Positions 16,345-25,553 are shown, numbered from the stretch's first letter. The stretch: 64,000 nt of DNA from Marivita sp003149565 (GCF_965216415.1 NZ_CBDCFU010000002.1), one strand, 5' to 3'. Notes: generated by a model from the letters alone, not told the origin. A program made the numbers and translations.

Positions 16345-17430
16345 ATGGCCCTTGATGTCGATCTGACCGCCTCGGATGACGTGGGTATCTGGACAGATGC
16401 GGAACCGCTGCTCTGTTGCGCTGTGGTTCCCGAAGCACCGAATGTCGCCACGTTCAGCTTTGTCTCGCCCTCTGGGCACCAGTTCCGCTACGAGCCGGGG
16501 CAGTTCCTGACGTTGGAGCTTCCGGTTCCCGGCGGCACCGTCTGGAAGACGTACACGATCTCGTCGTCGCCGTCGCGCCCGCTGACGATTGCGGTCACAG
16601 TCAAAGCACAGGCAAACAGTGTGGGCACCCGGTGGATGCTCGACCATCTGCAACCGGGCATGACGGTCAAAGCAACGGGGCCAGCAGGTATTTTCACCTT
16701 GCCGCGCAGCGAAAAGAAAAAGTACCTGTTCATCTCGGCGGGATCCGGCATCACGCCATCGCTGGCGATGACCACTTATCTTTACGATCGTGGCACCGAT
16801 ATCGACGTGTCTTTCGTACACTGCGCGCATCGCCCGCAGGACATCATCGCGCGGCAACGACTGGAGCAGATGGCGTCGCGTGTGCCGTCAATCAAACTTT
16901 TCTTCATTGTCGAAGAAGATGATCCGTATCGCGTCTGGACCGGTCTGCGCGGGCGTTTGAACCAGTTGATGATCGGCTTGATCGCAGGTGATTATCTTGA
17001 GCGGGAGGTCTATTGCTGCGGTCCCGAACCTTTCATGGACGCGGTTCGGGAAATGCTCATCGGACTTGGCTACGACATGGAGCGCTACCACCAAGAGAGC
17101 TTTGTCGCGCCGGTCAAGAAGGAAGAGCAACTTCCGGAACATGACGATGTGGTTCCGGACGAAGACACCAAAGCAAGTGTTGTCTTCACCAAGTCGGACG
17201 TGACCGCTGATTGCTATGAGACCGATACGGTTCTGGTCGTGGCGCGCGGTTCGGGCATCGTTATTCCCTCGGGCTGTACTTTCGGCGTTTGTGGAACGTG
17301 TAAAGTCCGCAAGACGGCGGGCGAGGTCCACATGGTCCACAACGGTGGTATCTCGGAAGACGACATCGACAGCGGCTATATTCTGGCGTGCTGCTCGAAA
17401 CCGATCGGGGCCGTCGAAATCGACATCTGA
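16345..17430 (+). CDS. Reductase of the Rieske demethylase: FAD/NAD(P) module fused to a [2Fe-2S] ferredoxin
   Basis: Protein of 361 aa. A ferredoxin-reductase FAD domain (KTYTISSSP near residues 68-76), a nucleotide-binding domain (SAGSGITPS) and a C-terminal plant-type ferredoxin with C-TFGV-C-GT-C and a distal CSKP cysteine. This is the GbcB/Stc4 domain order, passing electrons from NAD(P)H to the oxygenase encoded 3 nt upstream. A hairpin terminator follows at 17437-17466, closing the operon. Confidence 0.88.
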   Translation: MALDVDLTASDDVGIWTDAEPLLCCAVVPEAPNVATFSFVSPSGHQFRYEPGQFLTLELPVPGGTVWKTYTISSSPSRPLTIAVTVKAQANSVGTRWMLDHLQPGMTVKATGPAGIFTLPRSEKKKYLFISAGSGITPSLAMTTYLYDRGTDIDVSFVHCAHRPQDIIARQRLEQMASRVPSIKLFFIVEEDDPYRVWTGLRGRLNQLMIGLIAGDYLEREVYCCGPEPFMDAVREMLIGLGYDMERYHQESFVAPVKKEEQLPEHDDVVPDEDTKASVVFTKSDVTADCYETDTVLVVARGSGIVIPSGCTFGVCGTCKVRKTAGEVHMVHNGGISEDDIDSGYILACCSKPIGAVEIDI

Positions 17431-17436
17431 AACGTC

Positions 17437-17466
17437 CCGACCCGCTTTGGTGGGTCGGTTTCGTTT
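17437..17466 (+). terminator. Rho-independent-like terminator after the reductase gene
   Basis: CCGACCC (17437-17443) and GGGTCGG (17452-17458) form a 7-bp stem with an 8-nt loop, followed by a T-rich run. It lies 6 nt after the stop and ends the rightward betaine cluster before the convergent AraC gene. Confidence 0.65.
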
Positions 17467-17560
17467 GTTGCGCCATGCGCTTTGCGATCCTGCCCCTTGG
17501 TCTGCTTGGAACCTCGCAAGGTCTGTAAAGCTTTTGCCGCGTGGCTCAGTCGCAAGGGGA

Positions 17561-18580
17561 TCAGGTCAAAGGTGCTTTTTGCGCCGTGCGTGCCCTGCGG
17601 AAGCTCGCGGGGGTTGTTCCCATCCACCGCTTGAAAGCCCGAGTGAATGAGCTTTGCTCGGAAAAGCCTGTCAGGAAGGCAACCTCGGCCAAGGAGTATT
17701 GCTCGTTGCGCAGGAGGCCTTCGGCAAGTTCGCGTTGGGTCTCTTCTGTGAGCGTTTGGAAACTCAAACCATGTTCGGACAGGCGTCGGTGGAAGGATCG
17801 CTCGCTTAATCCAAGGCATTTAGCGATATCGCCTAGCCGGGGTCGGCCTTCGCTAAGCGCTTGGGCAATCGCGTCTTTTGCGTCTCCAACGACCGGAGGG
17901 CGTACTTCAAAATCCGCCAATTCGGCATCAAGATGGGACATCAGGTATTTCGAGATACCCTCGTCCCCCAGAATATTCGGCCGTTCCATCGCGTCCTGCG
18001 AGATCAGAACTGCATCCAGCCCGGCGTCAAACGTCACAGGGCAGCCGAACCAGTCTTCATGAAAATCCGTTGATTTTGGCGCCGCGTGCTGAATCAGTAT
18101 TTCAACGGGCGAAAAAGGAACTGGGCACACTTGCCGGGCGAGCGCGACGGTGCTTGCCAAGGTCGCCTCGTTTGACAGCCTCATCCCCAAGCGCCGTTCA
18201 CCGGGGCGATGCAGGATGAACAAGATGCCCTTTGGGTCTGGTCTGAGTGCGTAGGACACCACTCCGGTCCAGAGACGCGCGTAGCGTTCCACGCGAGAAC
18301 ACGACCCCAAGAGGTTCGGCGCTGCTTTCCAGGCAAGACCTAGTGCCCCGTAGTCGTCACAGCGCATCGAGGCACCGACATGAATTGGCAGTTCCGTCAC
18401 ATCGGTGAGGTCAGCCATATATTCAAGCATGTCATAATACGCGTCAGCCGGGATCATCACCTTGGGATCCCAAGGGTCGTCAAGGGTGAGGCCTGCACGC
18501 GCGAGCGTGATTTCCGCGTCAATGCCCGAGCCCGCTGCGGCGACCATCTTCCGCGCAAAAAGCGAGGTAACGTAACCCAT
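17561..18580 (-). CDS. AraC-family regulator with arabinose-binding-type N-domain
   Basis: Protein of 339 aa. The N-terminal 200 residues match the PF12625 sensor layout (ASMRCDDYGALGLAWKAAPNL region) and the C-terminus holds two helix-turn-helix motifs: LGDIAKCLGLSERSFHRRL and the second around SLAEVAFLTGFSEQSSFTRA. It is divergent from the NmrA-DUF4345-DUF1772-kinase operon, 194 nt apart, so that operon is the likely target. It converges with the betaine reductase gene. The regulator at 22.3 kb has the same architecture. Confidence 0.88.
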   Translation of the reverse strand: MGYVTSLFARKMVAAAGSGIDAEITLARAGLTLDDPWDPKVMIPADAYYDMLEYMADLTDVTELPIHVGASMRCDDYGALGLAWKAAPNLLGSCSRVERYARLWTGVVSYALRPDPKGILFILHRPGERRLGMRLSNEATLASTVALARQVCPVPFSPVEILIQHAAPKSTDFHEDWFGCPVTFDAGLDAVLISQDAMERPNILGDEGISKYLMSHLDAELADFEVRPPVVGDAKDAIAQALSEGRPRLGDIAKCLGLSERSFHRRLSEHGLSFQTLTEETQRELAEGLLRNEQYSLAEVAFLTGFSEQSSFTRAFKRWMGTTPASFRRARTAQKAPLT

Positions 18581-18774
18581 CTAAGCCATATTCCCGCAAG
18601 CGACAGACCATTTGGTGCAGTTTAAATTACAAAACCGAACCTGTCACATCGATGATGCGCCCCTGTCCGCGACCTTTGGCGAAGGCGGTCAAAAATCTGG
18701 CATATCCGGTCAATATCGGAAGGCGTCAGGTCGGTTAGCTCTTGGTCACAGTCTTTAATCAAGGAGCACATCAC
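18581..18774. promoter_or_regulatory. Divergent promoter region with 21-bp phased GGTC repeats
   Basis: GGTC occurs at 18687, 18708 and 18729, each 21 bp apart, with similar flanks (GCGGTCAAAAATC, CCGGTCAATATC, CAGGTCGGTTAG). Evenly phased direct repeats on one helix face fit AraC-type half-sites in front of the rightward operon. A strong AAGGAG lies just before the next ATG. Confidence 0.4.
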
Positions 18775-19602
18775 ATGACCAACACACCCATACTCGTCGT
18801 CGGATCCACAGGCAAAACCGGATCGCGTGTCGTCGCAAAGCTCGAAGCGCAGGGGCTTTCGGTTCGTCGCGGATCGCGCCATGCAGCGATCCCTTTTGAC
18901 TGGGAAGATCCAGCCACATGGGGCCCCTCGTTGCAAGGCATCACATCCGCCTATGTCACCTATTTTCCGGACCTCGCCTTTCCCGGTGCCGTCGACAAGT
19001 TGAATTCGTTCATCCGTCTGGCCGCTGCGAGTGGATTGCAACATGTCGTTCTGTTGTCGGGTCGTGGTGAAGCGCATGCACGGCTTGGTGAAGACGTCGT
19101 GCGAAACTCGGGCATCGATTACACCATCGTCCGCGCAGCATGGTTTGCGCAGAACTTCAGTGAAGGCTATCTGCGGGACCCGATCCTTTCCGGCATTCTG
19201 CCTATGCCGGGCGGCGATATCGTCGAGCCGATCATCGACATTGACGACATTGCCGATGTGGTTGTTGCGGCACTGACCGACCCGCGCCACAGGAACACGC
19301 TCTACGAAGTGACTGGACCCCGGCTGATGACCTTCGCCGAGATGGCGCAGGTGCTATCGCAGGCAATCGGGCGGCAAATCACGTATATCCCGATCAGCTT
19401 TGAGGACTTCCACGCGAATGTCGAGGCTTCTGGTGGCACGTTTGTGGCCGATGTCTTTACCGGGATTGCCCGCGAAACTCTGGACGGCCGCAACGCGCAT
19501 ACCACTGACGGTGTGCAGCAGGCCCTTGGCCGCGCACCCCGCGATTTTGCTGATTTCGCAAAACAAGCGCAGTCCCTCGGTGCCTGGACGGTTGCCGCGT
19601 GA
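18775..19602 (+). CDS. NmrA-like NAD(P)-binding protein
   Basis: Protein of 275 aa. The N-terminus is a Rossmann fold (ILVVGSTGKTGSRV, residues 6-19) of the atypical short-chain dehydrogenase class; the middle contains the NmrA-like YTIVRAAWFAQNF segment. The classical SDR Tyr-x3-Lys pair is not evident, so it may be a redox sensor or a quinone/NADPH reductase. The start at 18775 follows AAGGAG by 9 nt. First gene of a four-gene operon under probable AraC control. Confidence 0.82.
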   Translation: MTNTPILVVGSTGKTGSRVVAKLEAQGLSVRRGSRHAAIPFDWEDPATWGPSLQGITSAYVTYFPDLAFPGAVDKLNSFIRLAAASGLQHVVLLSGRGEAHARLGEDVVRNSGIDYTIVRAAWFAQNFSEGYLRDPILSGILPMPGGDIVEPIIDIDDIADVVVAALTDPRHRNTLYEVTGPRLMTFAEMAQVLSQAIGRQITYIPISFEDFHANVEASGGTFVADVFTGIARETLDGRNAHTTDGVQQALGRAPRDFADFAKQAQSLGAWTVAA

Positions 19603-19634
19603 TCGCTCTGACCCAACAAGACAGGAGAAATCAG

Positions 19635-20057
19635 ATGTCCTCCACACGGATTGAAAAAGTTGCTTTGGCTGTTTCCGGGCTGACCGCCGTTGGCATCGGT
19701 GCATTCATTCTCGCCGCACCGCACGCCTGCTACGCCGGCTACGGCATCGCGTTGAGCAATGACACAAGCCTATTGAACGAGTTGCGCGCGTTTTCAGCCG
19801 GGCTGGCTGCGTTCGGAATGCTGATGCTGGCCGGGATCTGGCTGAAAGCGCTGACCCCGATCTCAATTGCGAGCGCGTTGACGGTTTTCATCGCGTTCCC
19901 TGTGGGCCGCATCATTGGACTGATCGTTGATGGGATCCCGTCAAGCAATCTTGTTGCCGCGCTGGTTTTTGAACTGGCGGTCGCGGGCCTGTGCAGCGTG
20001 GCATTTGCCCGGCGCTTCAAGCGGTCAGCACATCAAACCCTGTCCTCCCAATACTGA
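19635..20057 (+). CDS. DUF4345-type small membrane protein
   Basis: Protein of 140 aa with four predicted membrane spans (about residues 10-30, 50-72, 75-98 and 105-125) and the ELRAFSAGLAAFGMLML segment typical of DUF4345 proteins. Function unknown. AGGAG before the ATG at 19635 selects this start over an upstream one overlapping the NmrA gene. Second gene of the AraC-linked operon, 32 nt after the NmrA-like gene. Confidence 0.72.
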   Translation: MSSTRIEKVALAVSGLTAVGIGAFILAAPHACYAGYGIALSNDTSLLNELRAFSAGLAAFGMLMLAGIWLKALTPISIASALTVFIAFPVGRIIGLIVDGIPSSNLVAALVFELAVAGLCSVAFARRFKRSAHQTLSSQY

Positions 20058-20119
20058 ACTTCATCGCGGCGGCGTGTTGCGCATGACGCGCCGCTGCGCA
20101 TCTCCGAAAGGAAATCAAA

Positions 20120-20629
20120 ATGTCTGCAGCCGTTTTTGCTCTTCTCCAGTTTTCCGTCCTTGCTTACGCAGTCGTGGGCGGTGTGTTTCTCGCGTTCTCT
20201 GACTTCATCATGCGGTCCCTTGCCCACACCAGCGGTGTTGGCGGTGTCGAGGTGATGCAGGTCATAAACCGTGAAGTGTTTCGCTGCGTTTTTATGGCCT
20301 TGTTCCTCGGCATGGCCGCCGTTTCGGTGTTCATTGTCATCTACAGTGTCACACAGCTTTCCGGGGCACCCGGTACGTTGATCACGTTGGGGGCATTGGT
20401 CTATCTGATCGGTTGCTTTGCCGTGACCGTTTTCTTCAACGTTCCGATGAATGAAAACCTGGCCCGGATGGATGTTCTTTCCACCTCGACGCAGGAGTAT
20501 TGGGTGAGCACCTATCTGCCGCGCTGGACCGCCTGGAACACGATACGTACGATTGCCTGTGCCGTGTCTGCCGGGTTGATACTGGTGGGCCTGACGTGGT
20601 TGACGCAGCTTCACGCACGCGGTGTGTGA
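20120..20629 (+). CDS. DUF1772 (anthrone-oxygenase-like) membrane protein
   Basis: Protein of 169 aa with four hydrophobic segments and the NVPMNENLARMD motif followed by W-x2-YLPRWTAWNTIRT, the DUF1772 signature region. Some distant relatives are fungal anthrone oxygenases, but bacterial members are uncharacterised. Preceded by AAAGGAAAT ribosome-binding sequence. Third gene of the AraC-linked operon. Confidence 0.78.
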   Translation: MSAAVFALLQFSVLAYAVVGGVFLAFSDFIMRSLAHTSGVGGVEVMQVINREVFRCVFMALFLGMAAVSVFIVIYSVTQLSGAPGTLITLGALVYLIGCFAVTVFFNVPMNENLARMDVLSTSTQEYWVSTYLPRWTAWNTIRTIACAVSAGLILVGLTWLTQLHARGV

Positions 20630-20684
20630 TCAAAATCTAAACACCCGTGCGATCGACTTTGACGCTGTAAAGGAGAGTAAAGCC

Positions 20685-21191
20685 ATGCATGCCTCACCAC
20701 ATCTTCACCTGCTGTGCGGCAAGATTGCGGCTGGCAAGTCAACTCTGGCCGCAAAGTTGTCGATCCAGCCCGAAACAGTGATGATTTCCGAGGATGCATG
20801 GCTCAAATCCCTTTTCGCCGATGAAATGACCACCGGGGCCGACTATGTCAGGTTCTCCGGTCGTCTGAAGGCCGCGATGGAGCCGCATGTTCTTGCCCTG
20901 TTGGCCAAGGGCATATCTGTGGTCCTCGACTTCCCGGCGAACACCCGATCCCAGCGTGGCTGGCTGAAACACCTGAGCGATGAAACCGGCGTGCCACATG
21001 TCCTGCATTATCTGGATGCCTCCGATGAGCTATGTCTGCAGCGTTTGCGCGCCCGGAACGCAAAAGGCGGGCATGCTTTCGCTGTGACAGATGCGCAGTT
21101 TTGGCAGTTCACAAAGTATTTCGATCCACCGTCCCCGGAAGAAGGGTTCAACGTCGTGCGACATGAACAGCGTCCGGATGCGGCGGAGTGA
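20685..21191 (+). CDS. P-loop kinase-like ATPase (AAA_33 type)
   Basis: Protein of 168 aa. A P-loop is visible near the N-terminus (CGKIAAGKST, residues 11-20), followed by SEDAWL and a later R-rich lid (CLQRLRARN). This is the small-molecule or RNA kinase class, often annotated as an ATP-binding protein. The substrate cannot be guessed. AGGAG at 20671-20675 fixes the start at 20685. Last gene of the operon; it converges with the hydrolase gene 9 nt away. Confidence 0.82.
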   Translation: MHASPHLHLLCGKIAAGKSTLAAKLSIQPETVMISEDAWLKSLFADEMTTGADYVRFSGRLKAAMEPHVLALLAKGISVVLDFPANTRSQRGWLKHLSDETGVPHVLHYLDASDELCLQRLRARNAKGGHAFAVTDAQFWQFTKYFDPPSPEEGFNVVRHEQRPDAAE

Positions 21192-21200
21192 CATCACCCC

Positions 21201-22190
21201 TTATTGTGCAAGATGGCGGCGGATTTCCTTAAGCGCCGCCTCGGGCTGATCCCAGATCACGTCATGTCCTGCATTCTGAATGGTCGCGACATGCGCATTC
21301 GGGAACAGGCGCGCGTGTCTGTCCTGAAGCGCCGTGCCCGTCCAATTGTTGCACCCGCCGGCCAGCAGCAGGATGGGCGCTGGGTGTCCGAGCCCTTGGC
21401 GCATAGCCGCAAGAGCCGGGGCAGGATTGGCCCAAAACGTGTCGCTTGCCAGCCCGCCAAATCGCCATGACGGGGCGCTGTAGGGGGCGTTCGGGCAGTG
21501 GTAGGGCGTGTCCGGGTGGTTGGCAAAGGCGGAGACAACCGACCCGATCAGGTGGTCGTGCTGCGCATTTGTGTCCCCGATGACGTTCCGCGCCTCAAAC
21601 CCCGCTTTCAGACCGGCCCAAAGAACTCCGGGGCTATTCGAGACTTTGCTGCGCAGTGCTTCAAAGGCCTCGTAGCCGCTGTTGTCCAGAAATCCAGGTT
21701 CGATCAAAACTGCGTTCGCGACCCTGTTGGGATGCGCGCCCATATACGCGACTGCCAGCATGGCGCCCCAGGAATGCCCGATCAGGCTCACCTTTTCGCG
21801 GTTGGCGTATCGGCGCACCAGATCGTCCAGGTCGGACAAGTGATGTGCAATGGACAGATCCCGCGCGGCGACGCGCTCTGACAGGCCCGCGCCACGCTGA
21901 TCGTAAAACAGCACGCGATTCCCCTCTGAGAGCGCCTTGAGCGCCAACAGCGATCTGTGATCGCCGCCGGGTCCTCCGTGCAGGACGATGACGAGCGGCG
22001 CAGAATTGCCTCCGAAGATCCGGCCATGCAATCGCACCGGCGCCCCAGACAGAACCGGCAGCGCCGGATCGCCTGATACGGTATCGGCAACAGTGACGGT
22101 CCCTCGGGTCAGGAAAAGCATCACGCCGAAAAGCAGACCCAGTGTCGCGGCAAAGCTGCCAAGCACTTTGAAAAGCGTTGCAATTTTCAT
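21201..22190 (-). CDS. Alpha/beta hydrolase, membrane-anchored, proline-iminopeptidase-like
   Basis: Protein of 329 aa. One N-terminal hydrophobic segment (residues 7-28) suggests membrane anchoring or export. The catalytic core shows the oxyanion HGGPGG, YDQRGAG, nucleophile elbow GHSWG and a late GHDV histidine, in proline-iminopeptidase order. Substrate unknown. It is divergent from the second AraC gene by 100 nt, which is its likely regulator. Confidence 0.85.
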   Translation of the reverse strand: MKIATLFKVLGSFAATLGLLFGVMLFLTRGTVTVADTVSGDPALPVLSGAPVRLHGRIFGGNSAPLVIVLHGGPGGDHRSLLALKALSEGNRVLFYDQRGAGLSERVAARDLSIAHHLSDLDDLVRRYANREKVSLIGHSWGAMLAVAYMGAHPNRVANAVLIEPGFLDNSGYEAFEALRSKVSNSPGVLWAGLKAGFEARNVIGDTNAQHDHLIGSVVSAFANHPDTPYHCPNAPYSAPSWRFGGLASDTFWANPAPALAAMRQGLGHPAPILLLAGGCNNWTGTALQDRHARLFPNAHVATIQNAGHDVIWDQPEAALKEIRRHLAQ

Positions 22191-22290
22191 CCGGTCCGCT
22201 CCGTTTGTGTCTTGGAGTGTTCTCTAGCGGGTTCCGCGCCCTTTCGCCCATGACCTATGGTTCCAAGAAATTGACTTAAGGTATCATGTT

Positions 22291-23337
22291 ATGTCCCAAC
22301 CAAAGATGGCTGCGGGGTTTGTTGCATCTTTTATAGACTATGCGGTTTTGCGCGGCGCGGATCGTATGGCTTTGCTCCAGTCTGCGTCGGTGACTGAGGC
22401 AGACCTTGCCGATCAGGACAATCGCGTACCTGTCGCAGCGTATCAGGCGGCCATTGCCGCCGGGATATCCGCCACCGGCGACACGGCGCTCCTGTTGCGG
22501 CATACACTCGAATCCAAGTTGGAGACGATGTCCGTTGTCGGTCAAATCGTGCATCATTCGGCGTCGCTGGCGCATTCAATCGAACAGCTGAACCGATACC
22601 TGCATCTGATGGCCGAGAACGAGGCGCTGACCGCGGCTGATCGGTTTGAATTGCTTCAGAGACACGGGCAGGTATGGATCGTCGATCATCTTCCGGTTCA
22701 AGGGGCGGACTATATCGGGATGGAAGCGTCGTTCGCCCGTTTCATCAGCGAATTCCGTCGATCGTTTCCTGATCAGGTCTTCGCGCTGGAGATGGAGGTC
22801 ACCTATGCTCCGCCGCCGCATGCCCCAGAGTACCCGGACCTGTTTCAGATCCCCGTGACGTTCGAAGCGACACGAAATGCGCTGCGTATTGATCCGGTCT
22901 GGATCAGCGAGCGAAGTCACTTCGAACCGGGCAATACATATGCCTTTGGCGTCTTCACCAAACATGCCGATGAGTTGATGGTGCAACTCAGCCGCGAGAC
23001 GTCGATCCGTGCCCAGGTCGAAGCGCATATTTTGCCTGACCTGCATCAAGGCTCTTTGTCGATGGACAAGGTTGCGCATGATCTGGGAATGAGCCGCCAG
23101 ACCTTGTACCGACGGCTGAAGGAAGAGGGCGTTACTTTTGCGCAGGTTCACGACGACCTTCGTCATCGTATGGCGCGGGACTACCTGACCGCTCGGAAAG
23201 TGTCGGTCAATGAAACCGCATACCTTCTGGGGTTTGCAGAAGCGTCCTCGTTTGTGCGCGCGTTCCGGCGCTGGACCGGGCAAAGCCCAACCGCATTTCG
23301 CGATGGCGGTCGCGTCATGGAGGCCGCGCCGCATTGA
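22291..23337 (+). CDS. AraC-family regulator, second copy of the locus
   Basis: Protein of 348 aa with the same two-part architecture as the regulator at 17.6 kb: a PF12625-type N-domain and a C-terminal AraC DNA-binding domain (MDKVAHDLGMSRQTLYRRLK, then ETAYLLGFAEASSFVRAFRR). It is divergent from the alpha/beta hydrolase gene. Its 3' end nearly meets nagA from the opposite strand. Confidence 0.88.
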   Translation: MSQPKMAAGFVASFIDYAVLRGADRMALLQSASVTEADLADQDNRVPVAAYQAAIAAGISATGDTALLLRHTLESKLETMSVVGQIVHHSASLAHSIEQLNRYLHLMAENEALTAADRFELLQRHGQVWIVDHLPVQGADYIGMEASFARFISEFRRSFPDQVFALEMEVTYAPPPHAPEYPDLFQIPVTFEATRNALRIDPVWISERSHFEPGNTYAFGVFTKHADELMVQLSRETSIRAQVEAHILPDLHQGSLSMDKVAHDLGMSRQTLYRRLKEEGVTFAQVHDDLRHRMARDYLTARKVSVNETAYLLGFAEASSFVRAFRRWTGQSPTAFRDGGRVMEAAPH

Positions 23338-23371
23338 TGAGGGTCACTGCGCGGCCCGTATCGACACAGGT

Positions 23372-24511
23372 TCACTCCAACGCCGAAACCGATTGAAAAT
23401 CGTTGCGAATGCGGATCACGTCCGATATTTTTGTGCGTCCTGCAACAAGACCGTGGACGGGTCGTCCGATCAATGCGGCGGGCCGCGTCGTCGCGGCGTG
23501 AAGGGCATCCTCAATGGTGACCCCAACCTTTTGGATCATGTTGCCAATCGCTGTGGTAAGATCCAGATCGGCACCGGCCAAAGTGCCGTCAGACAGCGTG
23601 AGACGACCATCCTGCCGGGTGATCTTGCGGCTGCCAAGGTTGAAAGACGTCTGCTCCGTGCCAGCGACTGCCATCGCGTCGCTCACGAGGAAGACACCGC
23701 CAGGTCCGTTTTTGGAGCTCCAGGCGATCTGCATGGATTGCGTGTGGACATGGATCGTGTCGGCAATCAGTCCGCACGAGACGGAGCCGTCTGCCAATGC
23801 AGCGCCAACCAGGCCCGGATCGCGACTGCCAAGCTGACTCATGGCATTGAACAGATGGGTGGCATAGCGTGCACCGGCTGCGAAATACCGGCGGCACGTC
23901 TCATAGCCTGCGTCCGTGTGCCCCAGAGAGACCAGAACCCCCGCTTGCGACAGGGTGGTGACCTGGTCCTCGGTGACGTTTTCAGGCGCGACCGTGACCA
24001 TAAGTACAGGTAGAGCCTCTGCCGCTTGCAAGAGCAGGTCCAGATCGTCTTGCTGCATCGGGCGGATCAGGTCCGGGTCATGTGCGCCTTTGCGGGCAAG
24101 TGACAGATGTGGGCCTTCGAGGTGAAGGCCAGCGATGCCCGGAACGCCTTGAGCAATGGCCTTGGCCGCTGCGGCCACCGCTGCTTGGGTGGTGTCGCGG
24201 GTGCCGGTGATCAGTGTCGGGAGAAGGGCGGTCACTCCAAGTCGCCGATGCGCCTCTGCGATCCTTCGGAGCGTGTTAAGTGATGGGTCGTCATTGAACA
24301 TCACGCCGTCGCCACCATTGACCTGCAGGTCGACATAGCCGGGGCTGAGGATGTCGCCCTGTAAGTCGACACTTTCCTCATCCTGCGCAATTCCTGCGTC
24401 AGGTCCCAGGAATGCAAGATGGCCGTATTCGAACCGCGCCGCGTGATTTAGGTGCACCCTTTGACCGTCGAAAATGCGACCGTTTCGATAGGTGATGATG
24501 GGCGGGCTCAT
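23372..24511 (-). CDS. nagA: N-acetylglucosamine-6-phosphate deacetylase
   Basis: Protein of 379 aa. It hydrolyses GlcNAc-6-P to GlcN-6-P and acetate. Amidohydrolase motifs are in order: LHLEGPHLS (metal-binding HxEGP), SLGHTDA, THLFNAMS and the catalytic Asp in SDAMAVAG. The ATG overlaps the stop of the upstream deaminase gene (ATGA), fixing the start. Last gene of the kinase-deaminase-deacetylase operon. Confidence 0.93.
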   Translation of the reverse strand: MSPPIITYRNGRIFDGQRVHLNHAARFEYGHLAFLGPDAGIAQDEESVDLQGDILSPGYVDLQVNGGDGVMFNDDPSLNTLRRIAEAHRRLGVTALLPTLITGTRDTTQAAVAAAAKAIAQGVPGIAGLHLEGPHLSLARKGAHDPDLIRPMQQDDLDLLLQAAEALPVLMVTVAPENVTEDQVTTLSQAGVLVSLGHTDAGYETCRRYFAAGARYATHLFNAMSQLGSRDPGLVGAALADGSVSCGLIADTIHVHTQSMQIAWSSKNGPGGVFLVSDAMAVAGTEQTSFNLGSRKITRQDGRLTLSDGTLAGADLDLTTAIGNMIQKVGVTIEDALHAATTRPAALIGRPVHGLVAGRTKISDVIRIRNDFQSVSALE

Positions 24512-25539
24512 AAGGTCTCGGTCACCTTGTTCAGATGGCGCGGGGTGTCCGGATTGATGCCGCGACTGACGGCGACTGCTTCGACCATGCCATAAAACGA
24601 AACGATGGCCGCAATCGGATCTGTCAGCCAATGATCCGTGCGTCGATGCGGGAGGCATTTTGCCAGTTCTGTGCCTCGTGCTGTTGTGAAGACCTGCGCG
24701 CCTTTGCGCGCGAGTTCGTCAGATATCCTTGCAACGCTTGTCTCTGCGGCATCTCCGGCAGCGAAGGCGATCACGGGGAAACACTGATCGACAATGGATA
24801 CCGGCCCGTGCAGCACTTCGGCCGAGGAATAGCTTTCAGCATGGATCAGGCAGGTTTCCTTGAATTTCAAAGCTGCCTCATTCGAGATGGCCCAAGAGGG
24901 TCCGCGTCCCAAGGTGAAAAGCGACGTCCCATCAATCGCCATCGCTCCATCGGACCAATCGCATTGCGTGGCTGCACTCAGATGCTTGGGAAGCTGATGA
25001 ACTGCAGTGACAAGATCGTCGTCACCCTTGATCTCGGCAATCAGCCACAGGCCTGCCACCAGGGAGGTGACGAAGGTCTTTGTTGCCGCCACGCTGCGTT
25101 CCGGGCCAGCGTGCAACCCGATGGTCATGTCGGCGACACGGGCAAGCCGTGATGTTTCATCATTGGTCAAAGCGACGGTGAGCGCGCCGCCGTGGCCCAA
25201 GCTTTCAGTCATTTGCACGATGTCTGGGCTTTGCCCGGATTGTGAGACCGCAATGCACAGAGCGTTTTCGGAAAGCAGATCGACATCGTAGATGGACTTC
25301 ACCGAGGGGCCGACCGAGGCCATTGGGCGGCGCAGGATAATTTCACTCGCATATTTCAAATATGTGCACACATGATCAGATGACCCGCGGGCGACCGACA
25401 ACAGGAATCGTGGGTCCATGTTCCGTGCTTTTTGTGCCGCTGATTTTATGGCCGGGCCCCCGTCAGACAGCAGTCTTTCAACCGCCTCCGGGATTTCGGA
25501 AATCTCGGCCCGCATCTGTGTGACTGGGGATATCGTCAT
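24508..25539 (-). CDS. SIS-domain sugar isomerase, AgaS/NagB-II-type glucosamine-6-phosphate deaminase
   Basis: Protein of 343 aa with two SIS domains (first around VARGSSDHV and AVSQSGQSPD, second around GRGPSWAISNEAALKFKE). It resembles the isomerase half of GlmS without the glutaminase domain. Members next to nagA usually deaminate GlcN-6-P to fructose-6-P in place of NagB. No classical nagB is present, which supports this role. It lies 14 nt after the kinase gene. Confidence 0.82.
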   Translation of the reverse strand: MTISPVTQMRAEISEIPEAVERLLSDGGPAIKSAAQKARNMDPRFLLSVARGSSDHVCTYLKYASEIILRRPMASVGPSVKSIYDVDLLSENALCIAVSQSGQSPDIVQMTESLGHGGALTVALTNDETSRLARVADMTIGLHAGPERSVAATKTFVTSLVAGLWLIAEIKGDDDLVTAVHQLPKHLSAATQCDWSDGAMAIDGTSLFTLGRGPSWAISNEAALKFKETCLIHAESYSSAEVLHGPVSIVDQCFPVIAFAAGDAAETSVARISDELARKGAQVFTTARGTELAKCLPHRRTDHWLTDPIAAIVSFYGMVEAVAVSRGINPDTPRHLNKVTETL

Positions 25540-25553
25540 GCAATGCCTTTCCG

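Noticed and set aside
25345..25365. Palindrome CATATTTCAAATATG resembling an operator.
   Set aside because: It lies inside the AgaS-like coding sequence, far from any start, and is probably chance.
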